NCBI GenBank assembly: GCA_030998225.1
Contig: JAPYXD010000250.1
Coordinates: 434,001 to 498,000 of the forward strand
Reading direction: 5' to 3'
Length of the DNA stretch: 64,000 nt
Origin: Diplolepis rosae
Taxonomy: Eukaryota; Arthropoda; Insecta; Hymenoptera; Diplolepididae
Under the pieces are notes generated by a model. The model did no database searches and was not told the origin of the DNA. It saw nothing but the letters and a program-made list of their open reading frames with translations. A program made the translations under genes and the position numbers. Positions 1-11,628 of this stretch are shown here, piece after piece (position 1 is the stretch's first letter; each line of letters opens with the position of its first letter).

Positions 1-3000
1 CAGGACTGATATAAATGCAAAAATAGCCGCGTAATACGCGAGATCAAACGAAGTCTGACCTAAATAAGAAGGCAAAGTAATGCGCGAATTCTTAGGGTTA
101 TAAGAATTTTTATAAAGTGGCCAAAAAATAATAATTAACACGTAGGCTCCTTAGACTATGACCTGAATAAGGCGGCCAAGTAATGCGCGAGTTCAATGGA
201 CGTCAGGACTGATATAAATGCAAAAATAGCCGCGTAATACGCGAGATCAAACGAAGTCTGACCTAAATAAGGAGGCAAAGTAATGCGCGAATTCTTAGTA
301 CAGGATTTTTATATAAAGTGGCCAAGTAATGCGCGAGCTCTTCGGACTCTGGCTTAAAATTATGTGGTCAAGTAATTTGCGAGTTCAATGGACGTCAGGA
401 CTGATATAAATACAAAAATAGCCGCGTAATACGCGAGTTTAACGAAGTCTAACCTGAAAAGAGTGGCCAAGTAATGCGCGAATTCTTAGGGTTATAAGAA
501 TTTTTATAAAGTGGCCAAAAAATAATAATTAACACGTAGGCTCCTTAGACTATGACCTGAATAAGGCGGCCAAGTAATGCGCGAGTTCAATGGACGTCAG
601 GACTGATATAAATGCAAAAATAGCCGCGTAATACGCGAGATCAAACGAAGTCTGACCTAAATAAGGAGGCAAAGTAATGCGCGAATTCTTAGTACAGGAT
701 TTTGATATAAAGTGGCCAAGTAATGCGCGAGCTCTTCGGAATCTGGCTTAAAATTATGTGGCCAAGTAATGCGCGAGTTCAATGGACGTCAGGACTGATA
801 TAAATGCAAAAATAGCCGCGTAATACGCGAGATCAAACGAAGTCTGACCTAAATAAGGAGGCAAAGTAATGCCCGAATTCTTAGTACAGGATTTTTATAT
901 AAAGTGGCTAAGTAATGCGCGAGCTCTTCGGACTCTGGCTTAAAATTATGTGGCCAAGTAATTCGCGAGTTCAATGGACGTCAGGACTAATATAAATGCA
1001 CAAAAAGCCGCGTAATACGCGAGATCAAACAAAGTCTGACCTAAATAAGGTGGCAAAGTAATGCGCGAGCTCTTCGGACTCAGATTTTCAGTAAGGTGGC
1101 CAAGTAATGCTCGAGTTCAATGGACGTCAGGACTGATATAAATGCAAAAATAGCCGCGTAATACGCGAGATCAAACGAAGTCTGACCTAAATAAGAAGGC
1201 AAAGTAATGCGCGAATTCTTAGGAGTACAGAATTTTTATATAAAGTGGCCAAGTAATGCGCGAGCTCTTCGGACTCTGGCTTAAAATTATGTGGCCAAGT
1301 AATGCACGAGTTCAATGGACGTCAGGACTGATATAAATACAAAAATAGCCGCGTAATACGCGAGTTGAACGAAGTCTGATCTGAAAAGAGTGGCCAAGTA
1401 TTGCGCGAATTCTTAGGGGTAGAAGAATTTTTATAAAGTGCCCAAAAAATAATAATTAACGCGTAGGCTCGTTATACTCTGACCTGAATAAAGCGGCCAA
1501 GTAATGCGCGAGCACTTCGGACTCTGATTTTCAGTAAGGTGGCCAAGTAATGCGCGAGTTCAATGGACGTCAGGACTGATATAAATGCAAAAATAGCCGC
1601 GTAATACGCGAGATCAAACGAAGTCTGACCTAAATAAGGAGGCAAAGTAATGCGCGAATTCTTAGTACAGGATTTTTATATAAAGTGGCCAAGTAATGCG
1701 CGAGCTCTTCGGACTCTGGCTTAAAATTATGTGGTCAAGTAATTTGCGAGTTCAATGGACGTCAGGACTGATATAAATACAAAAATAGCCGCGTAATACG
1801 CGAGTTTAACGAAGTCTAACCTGAAAAGAGTGGCCAAGTAATGCGCGAATTCTTAGGGTTATAAGAATTTTTATAAAGTGGCCAAAAAATAATAATTAAC
1901 ACGTAGGCTCCTTAGACTATGACCTGAATAAGGCGGCCAAGTAATGCGCAAGCACTTCGGACTCAGATTTTCAGTAAGGTGGCCAAGTAATGCGCGAGTT
2001 CAATGGACGTCAGGACTGATATAAATGCAAAAATAGCCGCGTAATACGCGAGATCAAACAAAGTCTGACCTAAATAAGAAGGCAAAGTAATGCGCGAATT
2101 CTTAGGAGTACAGAATTTTTATATAAAGTGGCCAAGTAATGCGCGAGCTCTTCGGAATCTGGCTTAAAATTATGTGGCCAAGTAATGCGCGAGTTCAATG
2201 GACGTCAGGACTGATATAAATACAAAAATAGCCGCGTAATACGCGAGTTGAACAAAGTCTGATCTGAAAAGAGTGGCCAAGTAATGCGCGAGCACTTCGG
2301 ACTCTGATTTTCAATAAGGTGGCCAAGTAATGCGCGAGTTCAATGGACGTCAGGACTGATATAAATGCAAAAATAGCCGCGTAATACGCGAGATCAAACG
2401 AAGTCTGACCTAAATAAGGAGGCAAAGTAATGCGCGAATTCTTAGTACAGGATTTTTATATAAAGTAGCCAAGTAATGCGCGAGCTCTTCGGACTCTGAC
2501 TTAAAATTATGTGGCCAAGTAATGCACGAGTTCAATGGACGTCAGGACTGATATAAATACAAAAATAGCCGCGTAATACGCGAGTTGAACGAAGTCTGAT
2601 CTGAAAAGAGTGGCCAAGTATTGCGCGAATTCTTAGGGGTAGAAGAATTTTTATAAAGTGCCCAAAAAATAATAATTAACGCGTAGGCTCGTTATACTCT
2701 GACCTGAATAAAGCGGCCAAGTAATGCGCGAGCACTTCGGACTCTGATTTTCAGTAAGGTGGCCAAGTAATGCGCGAGTTCAATGGACGTCAGGACTGAT
2801 ATAAATGCAAAAATAGCCGTGTAATACGCGAGATCAAACGAAATCTGACCTAAATAAGGTGGCAAAGTAATGCGCGAATTCTTAGTACAGAATTTTTATA
2901 TAAAGTGGCCAAGTAATGCGCGAGTTTAATGGACGTCAGGACTGATATAAATGCGCAAATAGCCGCGTAATACGCGAGATGAAACAAAGTCTGACCTAAA

Positions 3001-5318
3001 TAAGGTGGCAAAGTAATGCGCGAATTCTTAGTATCGGATTTTTATATAAAGTGGCCAAGTAATGCGCGAGCTCTTCGGACTCTGGCTTAAAGTTTTTTGG
3101 CCAAGTAATGCGCCAATTCTTAGGGGTATAAGAATTTTTATAATGTGGTCTAAAAATAATAATTAACACTTAGGGTCCTTAGACTCTGACCTGAATAAAG
3201 CGGCCAAGTAATGCGCGAGCACTTCGGACTCTGGCTTAAAATTATGTGGCCAAGTAATGCGCGAGTTCAATGGACGTCAGGACTGATATAAATACAAAAA
3301 TAGCCGCGTAATACGCGAGTTGAACAAAGTCTGATCTGAAAAGAGTGGCCAAGTAATGCGCGAGCACTTCGGACTCTGATTTTCAGTAAGGTGGCCAAGT
3401 AATGCGCGAGTTCAATGGACGTCAGGACTGATATAAATGCAAAAATAGCCGCGTAATACGCGAGATCAAACGAAGTCTGACCTAAATAAGGAGGCAAAGT
3501 AATGCGCGAATTCTTAGTACAGGATTTTTATATAAAGTGGCCAAGTAATGCGCGAGCTCTTCGGACTCTGGCTTAAAATTATGTGGCCAAGTAATGCACG
3601 AGTTCAATGGACGTCAGGACTGATATAAATACAAAAATAGCCGCGTAATACGCGAGTTGAACGAAGTCTGATCTGAAAAGAGTGGCCAAGTATTGCGCGA
3701 ATTCTTAGGGGTAGAAGAATTTTTATAAAGTGCCCAAAAAATAATAATTAACGCGTAGGCTCGTTATACTCTGACCTGAATAAAGCGGCCAAGTAATGCG
3801 CGAGCACTTCGGACTCTGATTTTCAGTAAGGTGGCCAAGTAATGCGCGAGTTCAATGGACGTCAGGACTGATATAAATGCAAAAATAGCCGTGTAATACG
3901 CGAGATCAAACGAAATCTGACCTAAATAAGGTGGCAAAGTAATGCGCGAATTCTTAGTACAGAATTTTTATATAAAGTGGCCAAGTAATGCGCGAGTTTA
4001 ATGGACGTCAGGACTGATATAAATGCGCAAATAGCCGCGTAATACGCGAGATGAAACAAAGTCTGACCTAAATAAGGTGGCAAAGTAATGCGCGAATTCT
4101 TAGTATCGGATTTTTATATAAAGTGGCCAAGTAATGCGCGAGCTCTTCGGACTCTGGCTTAAAGTTTTTTGGCCAAGTAATGCGCCAATTCTTAGGGGTA
4201 TAAGAATTTTTATAATGTGGTCTAAAAATAATAATTAACACTTAGGGTCCTTAGACTCTGACCTGAATAAAGCGGCCAAGTAATGCGCGAGCACTTCGGA
4301 CTCTGATTTACAGTAAGGTGGCCAAGTAATGCGCGAGTTCAATGGACGTCAGGACTGATATAAATGCACAAAAAGCCGCGTAATACGCGAGATCAAACAA
4401 AGCCTGACCTAAATAAGGTGGCAAAGTAATGCGCGAATTCTTGGTACAGAATTTTTATATAAAGTGGCCAAGTAATGCGCGAGTTCAATGGACGTCAGGA
4501 CTGATATAAATACAAAAATAGGCGCGTAATACGCGAGTTGAACGCAGTCTGACCTGAAAAGAGTGGCCAAGTAATGCGCGAATTCTTAGGGGTATAAGAA
4601 TTTTTATAAAGTGGCCAAAAAATAATAATTAACACTTAGGGTCCTTAGACTCTGACCTGAATAAAGCGGCCAAGTAATGCGCGAGCTCTTCGGACTCTGG
4701 CTTAAAATTATGTGGCCAAGTAATGCGCGAGTTCAATGGACGTCAGGACTGATATAAATGCACAAAAAGCCGCGTAATACGCGAGATCAAACAAAGTCTG
4801 ACCTAAATAAGGTGGCAAAGTAATGCGCGAATTCTTAGTACAGGATTTTTATATAAAGTGGCCAAGTAATGCGCGAACACTTCGGACTCTGATTTTCAGT
4901 AAGGTGGCTGAGTAATGCGCGAGTTCAATGGACGTCAGGACTGATATAAATACAAAAATAGCCGCGTAATACGCGAGTTTAACGAAGTCTAACCTGAAAA
5001 GAGTGGCCAAGTAATGCGCGAATTCTTAGGGTTATAAGAATTTTTATAAAGTGGCCAAAAAATGATAATTAACACGTAGGCTCCTTAGACTATGACCTGA
5101 ATAAGGCGGCCAAGTAATGCGCGAGCAGTTCGGACTCAGATTTTCAGTAAGGTGGCCAAATAATGCGCGAGTTCAATGGACGTCAGGACTGATATAAATG
5201 CAAAAATAGCCGCGTAATACGCGAGATCAAACAAAGTCTGACCTAAATAAGGTGGCAAAGTAATGCGCGAATTCTTAGTACAGGATTTTTATATAAAGTG
5301 GCCAAGTAATGCGCGAGC
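1..5318. repeat. Complex satellite array of 43-57 bp related monomers
   Basis: The whole stretch is built from related short monomers, most of which begin with a core close to GGCCAAGTAATGCGCGA. By eye there are at least seven types: A ends in a 'GACGTCAGGACTGATATAAA' block (57 bp), B begins GCCGCGTAATACGCGAG (43 bp), C carries 'AATTCTTAGTACAGGATTTT' (46 bp), D carries 'CTCTTCGGACTCTGGC' (46 bp), E carries a 'TATAAGAATTTTTATAAA' tail (48 bp), F is an AT-rich form whose core has decayed (55 bp), and G carries 'GCACTTCGGACTCTGATTT' (46 bp). They recur in runs such as A-B-C-D and A-B-E-F-G, a higher-order repeat organisation. ORFs of 76 codons inside it recur only because the repeat recurs. No gene is present. 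Confidence 0.95.
2161..4304. repeat. 1072-bp higher-order unit in tandem duplicate
   Basis: Positions 2161-3232 and 3233-4304 are nearly identical end to end. A handful of substitutions are visible, for example CAATAAGG at about 2330 against CAGTAAGG at about 3402, and TAGCC against TGGCC near 2467 and 3539. The similarity stops near 3233 and 4305, where one copy continues with a D monomer and the other with a G monomer. This near-identity against the more diverged rest of the array indicates a recent segmental tandem duplication, as expected from unequal crossing-over. Confidence 0.9.
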
Positions 5319-6180
5319 TTCTTTTCAGGTCAGACTGCGTTCAACTCGCGTATTACGCGCCTATTTTTGTATTTATATCAGTCCTGACGTCCATTGAACT
5401 CGCGCATTACTTGGCCACTTTATATATAAAAATTCTGTACTAAGAATTCGCGCATTACTTTGCCTCCTTATTTAGGTCAGACTTTGTTTGATCTCGCGTA
5501 TTACGCGGCTATTTTTACATTTATATCAGTCCTGACGTCCATTGAACTCGCGCATTACTTGGCCACCTTACTGAAAATCAGAGTCCGAAGTGCTCGCGCA
5601 TTACTTGGCCGCTTTATTCAGGTCAGAGTATAACGAGCCTACGCGTTAAATATTATTTTTTGGCCACTTTATAAAAATTCTTATACCCCTAAGAATTCGC
5701 GCATTACTTGGCCACTCTTTTCAGATCAGACTTCGTTCAACTCGCGTATTACGCGGCTATTTTTGTATTTATATCAGTCCTGACGTCCATTGAACTCGTG
5801 CATTACTTGGCCACATAATTTTAAGCCAGATTCCGAAGAGCTCGCGCATTACTTGGCCACTTTATATAAAAATCCTGTACTAAGAATTCGCGCATTACTT
5901 TGCCACCTTATTTAGGTCAGACTTTGTTTGATCTCGCGTATTACGCGGCTATTTTTGCATTTATATCAGTCCTGACGTCCATTGAACTCGCGCATTACTT
6001 GGCCACCTTACTCAGAATTAGAGTCCGAAGTGCTCGCGCATTACTTGGCCATTTTTTATCAGTCTTAGAATCCGTAGTGCTACTGTATTAATTGGCCACT
6101 CTATTTAAGTCAGAGTTCGAATAACTCTCGTAATATTTTGCCACTTTACAACAGTCTTATAATCTGAAAAACTCGGACAT
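5319..6180. repeat. Inverted block of the same satellite
   Basis: From about 5319 the satellite monomers appear as their reverse complement. The first inverted stretch (5325-5465) corresponds to the variant monomers at about 4425-4560, including the unusual GGCGCGTAATACGCG and GAACGCAGTCTG variants. The polarity switch is abrupt. Beyond about 6060 the monomers become degenerate and the array fades out by about 6180, so this is an array edge. Confidence 0.9.
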
Positions 6181-7065
6181 CATACTTATAAACTTAATAT
6201 TGTATTTTTCCGGGTTCCAGTTATTAAGAATCAGAGGTTTCGAAAAACCAGGAAATTAATTTTTCGTGAATTTCCACTTTACTTGCATTTTACTTTCTAT
6301 ATCCTTAGAAATGTGTACAATTTTTACGACGTCGGGACCGTAGTGAGTGCCTTTCCTTACAGAGTTTTTCGAACATGTGGTGGGTCTTTGCTTTTGTCGG
6401 ACGCTTGAGCACATAATAATCTCAAGTGCCGGGGACATTAAAATAAGGTTTTACTGTGTATAACCCTTGGTGTTGGAACCTGACCTATCTGGAGAATGCT
6501 TTCTATACACGTCAAACTCTGAACACTAGTCTTCCTAAATACGACTTCTTCCCAAATCAGTTTTCTTTTAGCCATGTGGCAGAGTGGTGGACTTACTTTC
6601 GTCTGTCATCTCTGCGGCTTCGGAGAAAATACAAAATAAAAATTTTTCCGTACCAATTACATCGTTCTTATTGTTTTAACTTCAGTGTCCTTTACTTCTG
6701 GTGCTCGTGAATGTGTGTGGTTTGCTGTGCGTGCTTTACCAAGGATCCACGTTATATTCTCCATCGTGTTGTTTCTTTCTTTGGTGAAATAATTGTGTTT
6801 ATATATGTGCCCTTGAGAGAGTGCGTTCCGCGGTCGCACTTTTCACGGTTCCTGTGGGAGAGGATTACTCGTTGGAACAGTTTTTGGAACGGTCTGGTTC
6901 CTTCACACCTAGGAACTCGCTTACCCATAAGTCTTTCCGCATGTTTACTCTATCTTTTTCTAATATCAATAAGCAAAGGAAAAAAAGAAAAAAACAAAAA
7001 ATACAATAATTATTAAGTTGCATGTCTTAGTTAATAAATATTTAAAGGTTACTATTAAGCTAATT
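6181..7065. other. Unassigned sequence between satellite and TE cluster
   Basis: No recognisable gene. Short ORFs (for example 6456-6710 and 6711-7016 on +) match no family I recognise and overlap one another. A short stretch near 6575-6595 (TGGCAGAGTGGT) resembles a pol III A box, but no convincing B box follows. Probably old TE debris. Confidence 0.5.
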
Positions 7066-7106
7066 GGCACTGAAGAGGGCCCCCATTTGTGGCCGAAACG
7101 TTTGCC
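7066..7106 (+). ncRNA. Possible hammerhead-ribozyme-like core (degenerate)
   Basis: CTGAAGA at 7070-7076 fits the conserved hammerhead CUGANGA. GGCC (7078-7081) can pair with GGCC (7091-7094) as stem II, followed directly by GAAAC (7095-7099). Such cores are known in Penelope-like and other retroelements. I could not find a matching stem I or a NUH cleavage site upstream, so this is either degenerate or chance. The flanking GGCA and TGCC can also pair to give a plain hairpin, which would not be a hammerhead. Confidence 0.25.
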
Positions 7107-7239
7107 TTTTGTATTTTTTATGTGTTCTATCACTTAATTAAAAAAATAAATCCGTATCAAAACTGACCCCATGCCAAATTAACTATTACAAAATTATTAT
7201 TGTGGGTCAATAAAACATTGAACATGTACGGAAACATGT

Positions 7240-9629
7240 CACGATATAATTTTAATAGTATTATTTCGTAAATGGAGATTAATGTCTTCTTCGTATAGCA
7301 ATATATCATCAGAGAAGCGTCTAACATAATTTTTCCAAACTCGAAATCCATAAACATCTAATGGTTGTATTTTTAAAGTTGTACCTTTTGGTATTGACTT
7401 AAGTACAATATCTTTGCCTTCAGGTTTCTGTTCATGTACGCTTCTCTCACAGTGTTCAGTCCATGAATCCAACAGGAGCATAATCTTTTCTTTAGTACTG
7501 GGATAAAAGATTTCTCGCAGCCATGTATTAAAGAGATCTACATTAAAAAATAATGAAAAATATTTATTAAGGGGACAGTCCCCTCAAGAGACCGAAAAAA
7601 AGCGTTTTTTCCTGATTTTTTTTCTCACAGAAAGAAACATCGGAGACATAAGAACTTTAGGATATGTTTTAGTCATATTTTAGACTTTATTAACAAAAAA
7701 AATTACATCCGAAAAATTTCAAATGGCCGAGTAATCCACGTTTTGCGGCAGCGTCTCGACACGGTTGGAGTCAAACTGCGGGAACTATAGCAGCCGTTAT
7801 TTTCAACTGAAATCAAAAATTTTTTTTTGTTTTCTTCGTTAGACTTATTTGTTTTATGTGAACCACGGAAATTTTAAAATTCGGAAATTTAAACGAAAAA
7901 TTATGATTTAAAAAAAAAGCGACTTTTTTTTAGTAATTTGTTCATGAAAAAGGTATTAAAAATCGGAATTTCTTACAATCCGTAGTTCACATAGAGTAGC
8001 TTTTTATAATGAATAAAAAAACTTTGGTTTAAGAAAATCGGTTAAGAACTTTTTTAGTTATCTTTCCCGCAAAGTGTAAAAACATGGTTTTGAGAAAACG
8101 CGCTTTAGATTTCGTAATGTTTCACCATACAATCGTTCAAGACTCACTAGTAAGCTCTGAAAGTTGAAACACTAAATGTCTCCAATACATATTCACTCTG
8201 ACACACGAACCCACATATACCTTCAAACAGGTTTCTAAACCAAAGAAAAACGATTCCGAAATGCAAAAAGTTTCAAATAATGCTGATAAGTCATTAGATT
8301 AACAGACCCAGCGTCATCGTTATCTTCATTCATACTCTCATCTTGGGCGGCCGCAAGGCGCCGTACGTGACCGACTGAATTTCCGTGTATCTCCCGAAAT
8401 ACTTCGAATTTCGAGCTAAAATTTTACACACATAATCTTGAATAGTTGCCTAATCGATTAGGCAAAAAAAACACGATTCTTTGAGACCTCTTGAGGGGAC
8501 TGTCCCCTTAAGCAACATTTCCATAAATAATGTAATTAATTACTATGAGTAGTATGGTAAGATTAAATTTAATTCTTGATATAAGTTATTTTAACGTAAT
8601 TATTAGCAATGATGTAAGTATTACTATTATGTAAATATTAGCTATTGAATAATTAGTTATTGTTCAAATGTCTATAACTGTAATTGTGGTGATTAAAAAT
8701 TAATATTATACTTGATGTAACCTTTCCAGACTTTGATGCCTTCACATATACATTTGTTGGCCTAAATAATGTCTTTTCCACTGTTGATCCAAATTGTCCG
8801 TCTTTTTCTTTTAAAACTATAAATAATGGTGAGAACAGCCTTCCGTTAGCAGTCACTGTTAGTTGTAACGTATAACTGTGAGTTGCAGACGAAACAGACT
8901 GCACAACATATTCTACCTTTTTTGACCTTCACATGCTAAACTTCTCCTAGAATGGATTTCTAACTGAAATCTACTTTCATTAGAATTATACACATTGCCA
9001 GGCCTATATTCTTTTACTAACGGCTTTACGTCTTGAACAAATTTCTGGGCTATTGTTTTCAACTTCTCATCATCCTCTAAAGTCTTTCGAGTCACAAATT
9101 TGGTTATTTTTCGTGAAACAATATGATGTGCCTTCTTAAAATTGTGCACCCAACTACGTGAAGCTTTAAAAAGTATATTCTTATTACCTTCATCATTGTA
9201 TGCTTTTAGAGCCCAACGTCGAAGATCTCTGTCGTGTACGATACGTCCTGTATTGACTGCACTTCTAAATTCATTCAGTACGTATTTAGAAATTCGCATT
9301 AATACTGCCCTTTTATTTCCACCAGTTTCAATTTGGATAGCCCATCGTCTTAACTGACGCTCTGATGACACAAGTCTGAAATTGTGTTGCACAGTACTCA
9401 ATTTACGATATTCTTTTACTCCTTGTTTCCAGAATGACACTGCCTTGCGTTTATATTCTTGATCAATATCATCATCGTGTGCCAAACATACCTCTACAGG
9501 TTCGTCATCTGTCCATCTGCCTTCACCATCATCTTCTATTGCTTCATTAAAAGGTTCCTCAAAATCTAATGAAGAATGCTCCAAAGTTTTCACTGTATGA
9601 TACTGGAAAACGCAGTCCAATAATATTTT
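7240..9629 (-). pseudogene. pogo/jerky-like transposase (CENPB-type HTH + DDE_1), broken
   Basis: Reading on the minus strand from about 9617, the first third shows a CENPB-type helix-turn-helix region ('SWVHNFKKAHHIVSRKITKF'), then the start of the DDE_1 domain ('VYNSNESRFQLEI', first Asp replaced by N/S-N-E). At about 8913 the frame shifts inside an A-run (one A short) and continues as 'HSYTLQLTVTANGRLFSPLF'. The reading leaves the exon at a good donor, CAA|GTATAA (GT at 8711-8710), and resumes after ..TTTTTTAATGTAG (AG at 7539-7538), giving 'SNLFNTWLREIFYPSTKEK' then 'MLLLDSWTEH' (second catalytic Asp) and 'IPKGTTLKIQPLDVYGF'. The third acidic position and the C-terminus are not clearly present. 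There is no in-frame ATG at the 5' end, which abuts a MITE at about 9630, so the 5' end is probably truncated. The gene is dead: frameshift, 5' loss, and an element in its intron. Confidence 0.8.
7571..8507. mobile_element. TTAA-flanked non-autonomous DNA element (937 bp)
   Basis: Twenty-bp perfect terminal inverted repeats, GGGGACAGTCCCCTCAAGAG, occur at 7571-7590 and as the reverse complement at 8488-8507. TTAA lies directly outside both ends (7567-7570 and 8508-8511), the target duplication typical of piggyBac-type transposition. The interior is AT-rich and has no ORF. It lies inside the inferred intron of the pogo-like transposase relic on the minus strand, so it inserted after that gene. 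Confidence 0.8.
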
Positions 9630-10185
9630 TTATGTGCCACCGGCGCGCAAACTCGTTTTTTCGCTACAGTTAACAGTAGCGCAATGTAGTATATCGCGCT
9701 ACAGAGGAATGAAATGTAAAAATTGAACTGCGCATGCGCCTATAGCCATGCAACGGAGCACAATCTTCTTCTTATTCTTCTTCTTCTTCGTACAGCGTTA
9801 GCACCTTACTGGCAAAGCCTTGTACATTTGAATTGCGCATGTGTCTATTAAAATCCATTACTACTACACAAGATCGATAAAATCAAAATGGCCGGGACTA
9901 GTCGTGACATATCAAGTGTAATGACTAGCGCGGCAAACAACTACAATAGTAAATTAGATTCGAGTGTACGCATAAAAACTCGTATACGCACCGAAGTCAC
10001 ATGAAATAGAATACGTGCCAATGCACACAATTCGGGAAATTATGAGACTCGCGGACAATGCTCGCAGGACTGATCGCACCTCGGCTTCGTCTCGGCTTTG
10101 TCTCGGCTTCGATCTCCTGCGAGCATTGTCGCTCGTCACGCAATAACCCTCATTGTGCGCCTAGGCACGTAATATACTATTGAAT
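9630..10185 (+). mobile_element. MITE family M1, copy A
   Basis: Shares both ends and most of its body with the copy at 54231-54860. The left end is GTGCC-CGGCGCGCAAACTCG; the right end is TTGTGCGCCTAGGCACGTAA, an imperfect terminal inverted repeat. Near the right end GACAATGCTCGCAGGAC (about 10057) and CCTGCGAGCATTGTCGCTCG (about 10112) face each other and can form a hairpin around a short run of CTCGGCTTCGT repeats. No coding capacity. It abuts the 5' end of the pogo-like transposase relic. Confidence 0.75.
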
Positions 10186-11613
10186 TACTTCCTTTATTTT
10201 TACTTCTTCTGTGATGACAGGCGTGTCTGCCAAATACATACTTTGAAATGTTGCTGATAAAATATTTGTGACATTTAATGGATTCATAATCATATTGATT
10301 TATTACTGAACCTTAAACTTGTACGTTCTACAATCACTGTCGCAAGTATACTGATGGATACTGGTAAAATTTTTGCAATGCAGCTAGCCTGCGTCACACA
10401 GCGTTTACAAAAATAGAAATCGTATCAACAACATTTTGAAACACTAAAAATAAACGGATGACATCATTGGGAATTTGCTGAATTCATGTATGTTACCATC
10501 TAGTTCTAGATTAGCAAATAAATTGCTAAATGTTTAGGCAGCATTATAAGTTAATGTTAACTCAACAGTGAATAATTTGAGAATAATAAACACAGCTTTA
10601 CTTTCATAAATTCCTTAATTCTTCTGTGAAGTTTCTATGAGGGTAGTTTAAATTATTATATCTAATTAGCAACTTATGAATGCGAAGGGTGATTAGCCCT
10701 TTAATTTGGATGCAATAATATCAGTAATCTCATATAATAGTATAGAATTTTGAAAATCTTTCTGTGGGAAAAAAGATGCTTTCGACTGCGCTGGGATACT
10801 ACTTTCAATTAACTTAACAGATTTGTGCTTCAAAATGCCGAAATTATAGTTCAATACGTGTTAGTTTAAGAATTTATTCATTTCAGGGTTGTTTAACCCC
10901 AAATAAGGGTATATTCATATAATTTGTTTCGAAAAATTTATTTCTAATGTATTATTTAACAAGAGTAAAATTATTTCTTCATTAAAAATAATCTATTTTC
11001 AAATTTAAGCAAGATTTTTTATTACGGGTATATACGACTAAGGGTAGTTTTACTCATTATAAGGGCGAAAAATAATAGTTGCATTATCTGTCAAATATGT
11101 TTTAACGTGCACATAATAACTGCCAAGTTTCATCCAAATCGGTCGGCTATAAGTGCTTAAAATAATAAAAATATCATTTTTGAACGAAACTTCAGGGGCT
11201 CATTTCACACCTTAAAACTTATTTTGGGCAGATAAGAAAAAGTTTTTGATGCTCTATCACATATTTTAAGCAGAAAAAAATCGGAGGCGGACACCTAAAA
11301 AACATTCCTTGTTCGTGACATCGTATATGACAGCACACCCAGATGCCATTTAGCTTTTGGTTCCTGTAATCCTATGATTTATTATTATCCAAAAAAGTTG
11401 AACCAAACTTTCTTATATGCAAACCAGGCTCTCCTCTAGAAAATCTTAATCACAATATTTCTTTAGGCTTCGAACAATCTTTTCATTTTTATACACAGGG
11501 TGTTCACAAATGCATGAAAAAAGTAGATCGCTGATAAATTTTTAAGTATAAAATGATCTTTAAACGACTTTTTACAAAGGTACAGGAGATTTTACGAGAT
11601 TTAATGCATAATA
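10186..11613. other. AT-rich non-coding stretch with one tRNA-derived foldback fragment
   Basis: No gene seen. At 10747-10798 there is a left-half fragment of the foldback family described at 17919-18041 (TTTCTGTGGGAAAAAAGATG ... ACTGCGCTGGGAT). The rest is unassigned AT-rich sequence. Confidence 0.6.
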
Positions 11614-11628
11614 TTGGATCTATAATTT

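Noticed and set aside
2195..3497. Two identical 76-codon ORFs (2195-2425 and 3267-3497) and a similar one at 5900-6091
   Set aside because: They lie entirely in satellite monomers and are identical only because of the 1072-bp duplication; no coding signal.
1..6180. Possible CENP-B boxes in the satellite, given a CENPB-type transposase nearby
   Set aside because: TTCG occurs in the D and G monomers but the CGGG half at the required spacing is absent.
1..6180. CRISPR-like array
   Set aside because: Repeats are not separated by unique spacers, the units are all related, and the setting is eukaryotic.
6575..6640. SINE with TGGCAGAGTGGT A box
   Set aside because: No convincing B box and no tail or target duplication.
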